Source of the DNA: Actinomadura syzygii | GTDB lineage: Bacteria; Actinomycetota; Actinomycetes; Streptosporangiales; Streptosporangiaceae | DNA: 64,000 nucleotides | Direction of reading: 5' to 3' | NCBI RefSeq assembly: GCF_008085905.1 | Contig: NZ_VSFF01000011.1 | Location: 452,659 to 516,658, forward strand | In this document: positions 61,801 to 64,000 of the stretch, piece after piece | Layout: every line of letters starts with the position of its first letter | Numbering within the stretch: the first letter of the stretch is position 1 | The notes under the pieces: generated by a model | Seen by the model: only the letters and a program-made list of their open reading frames with translations | The model's database searches: none | Told to the model about the DNA's origin: nothing | Translations under genes and position numbers: made by a program

Positions 61801-64000
61801 GGGGCCGCGCCGGGCGGCGGTCCGCGCGATGACCACGAGGAGATCGTCTGCGGAGTGTTCGCCGACGTCCTCGGCCTGCCCGGGGCCGGGCCCGGCGACG
61901 ACTTCTTCGCGCTCGGCGGCCACTCCCTGCTCGCGACCCGCCTCGTCGGGCGGCTCCGCGCGCTGACCGGCGCGGACCTCGGCGTGCGGGACGTGTTCGA
62001 GGCCCCGACCGCCGCCGCCCTCGCCGCCCGCGCCCGGTCCGCCGCGCGCGGCCCGGACCGGCCGCCGCTGCGCCGCGCCGCCGCCCGTCCCGACCCGCTG
62101 CCGCTCGCGCACGCCCAGCGCAGGCTGTGGTTCCTGGACCGGCTGGACGGCCCGAACCCGACCTACACCATCCCGATCGTGCTGCGCATCACCGGCGACC
62201 TCGACCCGGCCGCGCTGGAGCGGGCCATCCACGACGTCCAGGAACGGCACGAGCCGCTGCGGACGACGATCGGGGAACGCGACGGCGAACCCTACCAGCG
62301 CGTCCACGCCGCGCTGCCCGCGCCCTTCGTCCGGGAACGGGGCCAGGGCGGGGACGGCGCGGTCGAGCGGGCCGTCCGGCACGCGTTCGACCTGACCGCC
62401 GAGCCGCCGCTGCGCGTGACGCTGCTGGGCGGCCCCGGCACGTGGACGCTCGTCCTGCTGTTCCACCACATCGCCGCCGACGAGGGCTCGCTGGCCCCGT
62501 TTCTCGCCGACCTGGACCGGGCCTACCGGGCGCGCGCCGCCGGTCGGGCACCGGACTGGGCTCCGCTGCCGGTGCAGTACGCCGACTACACGCTCTGGCG
62601 GCAGGACGCGGGCGACCCGGCGGGCGGCGAGGCGTTCTGGAGCGCCGCACTCGACGGGCTGCCCGCCGACCTCGCGCTGCCCTACGACCGGCCGCGTCCC
62701 ACCGAGCCCTCGCACCGCGGCGGGACCGCCGAGATCGCCGTGCCCGCCGACCTCGGCGCGGCCGTGTCCGGCCTGGCCCGCGCCACCGACACGAGCGTGT
62801 TCATGGTGGTGCAGGCGGCGGTGGCGGCGTTGTTGTGCCGGTTGGGTGCGGGTGAGGATGTTCCGCTGGGTTATCCGGTGGCGGGTCGTGATGATGAGGC
62901 GCTGGACGGCCTTGTCGGTTTCTTTGTCAACACGTTGGTGTTGCGTGCGGATGTGTCGGGTGATCCGTCGTTCGCGGAGTTGGTGGGGCGTGTCCGTGAT
63001 GCCGATCTGGCCGCGTTCGCGCATGCCGACCTGCCCTTCGACCGGCTCGTGGAGATCCTCAACCCCGCCCGGACGCCGAACCGGCACCCGCTGTTCCAGA
63101 CGATGGTCGCCTACGAGGGCGGCGGACCCGAGACCACCGGCCTGCTCGGGCTGGACACCGCCGAGGAGCCCGCCGACACCGGCACCGCCAAGTTCGACCT
63201 CGACATCGTCGTCCGCCGCGTCCGGGGCTCCGACGCGCTCACGATCGGCGTCCGCTACGCCGCCGACCTGTTCGACCACGCGACCGCCGAGTCGCTCGCC
63301 GAACGCCTGCGCGTGCTGCTCGCCGCCGTCGCCGCCGAGCCGGACCGTCCGCTGAGCGCCCTGGACGTCCGCACGCCCGCCGAACGCGCCGCCATCGCGT
63401 CCTTCTCCGCAGGCCCGTCGCGTCCGGTTCGGGCGGGGACGGTCGCTGATCGGTTCGCCGAGCGTGCGGCGGTGTCGCCTGGCGCGACGGCGGTGGTGTG
63501 TGGTCAGGCGTCTTTGACGTTTGCTCAGGTGAGTGGGCGTGTGAATGGTCTTGCGCGGGTGTTGGTGGGGCGTGGTGTGGGTCCTGGTTCGGTGGTGGGT
63601 TTGGCGGTGCCGCGTTCGGTGGATGCGGTGGTGGCGATTTTGGCGGTGTTGCGGGCGGGTGCGGCGTACCTGCCGTTGGATCTGGATCATCCTGTTGAGC
63701 GGCTGGCGTTCATGCTGGACGACGCCCGCCCGGCCTGCACGATCGCCACCCGCGACGTCGCCGCGATGCTGAACCTCACCGATCCGGTGCTGGTCGAGGA
63801 GGCCGTGCGGACGTCCGCCGCCCCGTCCGCCGCTCTGGCCGCCGTGAAGGTGACCCGCGACCACCCGGCCTATGTGATTTACACGTCGGGTTCGACGGGG
63901 CGTCCGAAGGGCGTGGTGGTGACGCACGGCGGGTTGGCGAACCTGTACGCCAACCATCTGGAGGAGATTTTCGGTCCGGTGGCCGAGGGCGGGCGGGTGC
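55813..64000 (+). CDS. Non-ribosomal peptide synthetase of catechol siderophore (3' end beyond window)
   Basis: Open for 2,729 codons to the window end with no stop. Order: C1 (about 1-450, HHVLLDAYG at 138-146, EntF/DhbF type that accepts an aryl group), A1 (about 465-930, TSGSTGRPKG at 613), T1 (Ser999 in GGHSLL), C2 (HHIAADEWS at 1174), A2 (TSGSTGRPKG at 1647), T2 (Ser2038), C3 (HHIAADEGS at 2218), then the start of A3 (TSGSTGRPKG at 2691). There are no epimerase domains. The A1 pocket residues read D-I-L-Q-L-G-V-V-W, a glycine-type code. The A2 pocket is rich in acidic residues, suggesting a basic amino acid. Specificity of A3 lies past the edge. ATG 55813 follows TTGGAG. Confidence 0.93.
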   Translation, partial: MSMRPHRLPLTGAQAGVWYAQRITPCSPVYNVGQYVRIDGPLDPAALAEALRRCLTETGTLTTRLEEDDGIPYQRLGATAPSPLEVIDARDEPSPEEAALAAMRADMGTPVDLVAGPLTRFALYRVGDAAYLWYQRVHHVLLDAYGFMLLSQRTARIYTALMAGEDPGPAPFGDLAAVLAEQDAYRAGTAFERDRAYWRGRLADRPEPTSFAGAFAPASPSFLRAGGTLDPEATEALLALADEAGVTWSEAALAAFAVHAHRVGGTWDVLLSLPAMTRLGSAAARVPTMVVNVLPLRLDVRPAAPLGDLARQVASGVRDLRRHQRYRIEDVRRDLSLVGRGLGVLGPMANVKAFDYALDFAGVPATPRNLAAGPVEDVTLALYLDTAPHLNTAPHLNTALRRIRFELDGNPAVYDAAALQGHRDEFATLLDGLAHAAPDTPTGRLHLLPPPVRDRVVRPAAGAGGAEPSVVTTFAARAAATPGALALAAGETRLTYQDLNRRSAALAARLAACGAGPERVVAVALPRTADLVVGLLAVLRTGAAYLPLDLDYPADRLAYMLDDARPVCALTAGAVLPSDVPVLDVRAVDADVRPAPPEDVEIDPRSAAYVIYTSGSTGRPKGVVVPHGALADFLAAMRGDLALAAGDRLVAVTTTSFDIAALELYGPLTSGATVVLADRDTVRDPAALAALVAAHRPAVMQATPALWHALLDHDPDAVRHTRVLVGGEALPAELAERLAVAAPTVVNVYGPTEVTVWATSERLARSHRGVPGIGEPFPTTAGYVLDAALRPVAPGAAGELYLAGSQLARGYHGKSALTAERFTADPFGPPGTRMYRTGDLVRRRADGSLEFLSRVDGQIKIRGFRIELGEVEAALAARPEVGRAVAVVREDRPRVRHLAAYVVPAADGKRPDPGALRRAVADRLPEYMVPSVVVVLDALPMTANGKVDRNALPEPTGAADGARTPRDLREELLCGVFAEFLNLAAVGPDDDFFALGGHSLLAARVASRARTALGAAATIADVFDAPTPARLARRLAAARAAAGRPPLVPADRPGRVPLSDAQRRLWFLHRLEGPSPTYNIPIVLRTGGDLDAAALEAALADVARRHEILRTVVAEHDGEPYQRVTGAVPVLHRGDGDLTAVLRRTFDLAAEPPLRATLFTSGDGGSHTLAIVLHHIAADEWSSGPFLADLDRAYRARAAGRVPDWALLPVQYADYTLWRQAASDGTRAALDHWRAVLDGAPEELPLPFDWSRPAVASHRGAVVRIAMPDDVAAEIRRCAREAGATVFMVVQAAVAALLCRLGAGEDVPLGYPVAGRDDEALDDLVGFFVNTLVLRADVSGDPSFAELVGRVRDADLAAFAHADLPFDRLVEALNPTRSMARHPLFQVMVSHDTVTRDVSDLFGGNTSLEPADTGVAKFDLDITVADVAGSPGLDLEVGYAADLFDRATAAALADRLVTILRRACAEPDTLVGDLDLLEDAERRVHAERNITDRTVPPGPVTARFAASAAATPDAVAVTDPTTSYTFRELEEHANRGARLLLDRGIGREQVVALALPRSALSVAAILAVLKAGAAYLPLDLDLPARRIAFMLDDAAPALVLTAGDAAGKLPSSGPPRLAWDDADLGTLSASPPEVEIDPRQPAYLIYTSGSTGRPKGVVLEHGGLANLYHDHLRAFVEPAAARLGRRVRALHTASFSFDSSWEQLLWLIAGHELHVLDEIDRRDAGAVAAYCATHRIDALDVTPSYAAQLLEAGLLDEGRHLPAVFLLGGEAVPDGLWTALRDRPEVEVVNYYGPTEFTVDALAARVADSATPVVGHPLDNTRVHVLDDRLRPVPDGVAGELYLAGVQLARGYLARPGLTAQRFVAAPSGAPGERLYRTGDRVRWRLDGNLEFLGRVDDQVKLRGFRIELGEVEAALARVPGVTAATAVVREDAPGAPRLVGYATGTADPAAARRALAAELPGHAVPVAIVMLDALPTTISGKIDRAALPAPAASGTGAAPGGGPRDDHEEIVCGVFADVLGLPGAGPGDDFFALGGHSLLATRLVGRLRALTGADLGVRDVFEAPTAAALAARARSAARGPDRPPLRRAAARPDPLPLAHAQRRLWFLDRLDGPNPTYTIPIVLRITGDLDPAALERAIHDVQERHEPLRTTIGERDGEPYQRVHAALPAPFVRERGQGGDGAVERAVRHAFDLTAEPPLRVTLLGGPGTWTLVLLFHHIAADEGSLAPFLADLDRAYRARAAGRAPDWAPLPVQYADYTLWRQDAGDPAGGEAFWSAALDGLPADLALPYDRPRPTEPSHRGGTAEIAVPADLGAAVSGLARATDTSVFMVVQAAVAALLCRLGAGEDVPLGYPVAGRDDEALDGLVGFFVNTLVLRADVSGDPSFAELVGRVRDADLAAFAHADLPFDRLVEILNPARTPNRHPLFQTMVAYEGGGPETTGLLGLDTAEEPADTGTAKFDLDIVVRRVRGSDALTIGVRYAADLFDHATAESLAERLRVLLAAVAAEPDRPLSALDVRTPAERAAIASFSAGPSRPVRAGTVADRFAERAAVSPGATAVVCGQASLTFAQVSGRVNGLARVLVGRGVGPGSVVGLAVPRSVDAVVAILAVLRAGAAYLPLDLDHPVERLAFMLDDARPACTIATRDVAAMLNLTDPVLVEEAVRTSAAPSAALAAVKVTRDHPAYVIYTSGSTGRPKGVVVTHGGLANLYANHLEEIFGPVAEGGRV
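56969..57004 (+). repeat. 18-bp in-frame tandem duplication in NRPS C1 domain
   Basis: The segment encoding TAPHLN is present twice in tandem (TAPHLNTAPHLNTAL). The two 18-base copies differ at one or two bases, so it is a recent slippage-type insertion near the end of the condensation domain. Confidence 0.7.
59671..59925 (+). repeat. 255-bp near-identical repeat, copy 1 (NRPS C2 domain)
   Basis: It matches 62800-63054 at 254 of 255 bases, the one difference being GACGACC versus GACGGCC near 59779. It encodes the FMVVQAAVAALLCRLGAG...LPFDRLVE stretch of the condensation domain. It uses T- and G-ending codons (gtg, ggt, gat, cgt) much more than the C-ending flanks. Confidence 0.95.
62800..63054 (+). 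repeat. 255-bp near-identical repeat, copy 2 (NRPS C3 domain)
   Basis: Second copy of the block at 59671-59925, in the same position of the third condensation domain. Flanking sequence on both sides diverges sharply between the copies. Confidence 0.95.

Noticed and set aside
60898..63957. 1,019-codon leftward open frame inside the NRPS
   Set aside because: Mirror of NRPS coding sequence, including the duplicated block; the + frame has all condensation and adenylation motifs.
46339..64000. Assigning the cluster to chlorocatechelin itself
   Set aside because: The first NRPS module reads as glycine and the synthetase is incomplete here, so only the halogenated catechol class is claimed, not the compound.

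Overview
The window is very GC-rich with strongly G/C-biased third codon positions, WhiB and AsnC/Lrp regulators, a type VII secretion (ESX-like) locus and many overlapping GTG starts. That points to a filamentous actinomycete. The gene set fits Thermomonosporaceae or Streptosporangiales such as Actinomadura, but the taxon is inference. No rRNA, tRNA, CRISPR array or insertion sequence was recognised.

1-3.6 kb: a PLP aminotransferase cut by the left edge, a decayed stretch, a small lipoprotein and a secreted DUF1996 protein, closed by a perfect terminator hairpin. 3.6-30.8 kb: a complete type VII secretion locus. eccD-eccB run leftward. eccC runs rightward, followed by an AsnC-type regulator, a WhiB protein, an 813-residue repeat protein with a cryptic ADP-ribosyltransferase-like end, a mycosin that has lost all three catalytic residues, a beta-helix/double AAA+ (EccA-like) fusion, a LysM-type membrane protein, a cytosolic hypothetical, two small WXG100-type proteins, a third small helical protein, two long WXG/PPE-like proteins with proline-rich tails and a YbaB-like protein. 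eccE, a long WXG-like putative effector and an EspC-like protein run back leftward.

31-32.4 kb: an ECF sigma factor and a second AsnC-type regulator related to the first. 32.4-43.1 kb: an island-like region with a tyrosine integrase next to an acyl-CoA dehydrogenase C-terminal remnant, a lipoprotein, a TPR remnant, a molybdenum group (molybdopterin-binding oxidoreductase, Mop-type regulator, orphan ModA), an NB-ARC regulator and a string of gene fragments (CoA-transferase, ABC permease, GlxA-like regulator, NIPSNAP, adenosine deaminase). 43.2-46 kb: a tightly overlapping Asp23/AmaP cell-envelope stress operon.

46.3-64 kb: a catecholate siderophore cluster. dhbA-C-E-B run leftward and make and activate 2,3-dihydroxybenzoate. 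Rightward from the same iron-box-bearing promoter region run a stand-alone aryl carrier protein, a FAD-dependent halogenase, an ABC ATPase, an EntS-like exporter, a FepB-like lipoprotein and a large NRPS that continues past the right edge. Module 1 has a glycine-type adenylation pocket; module 2 has an acidic pocket suggesting a basic amino acid. The halogenase suggests a chlorinated catechol siderophore. The NRPS carries a 255-bp near-identical internal duplication with codon use unlike its surroundings.
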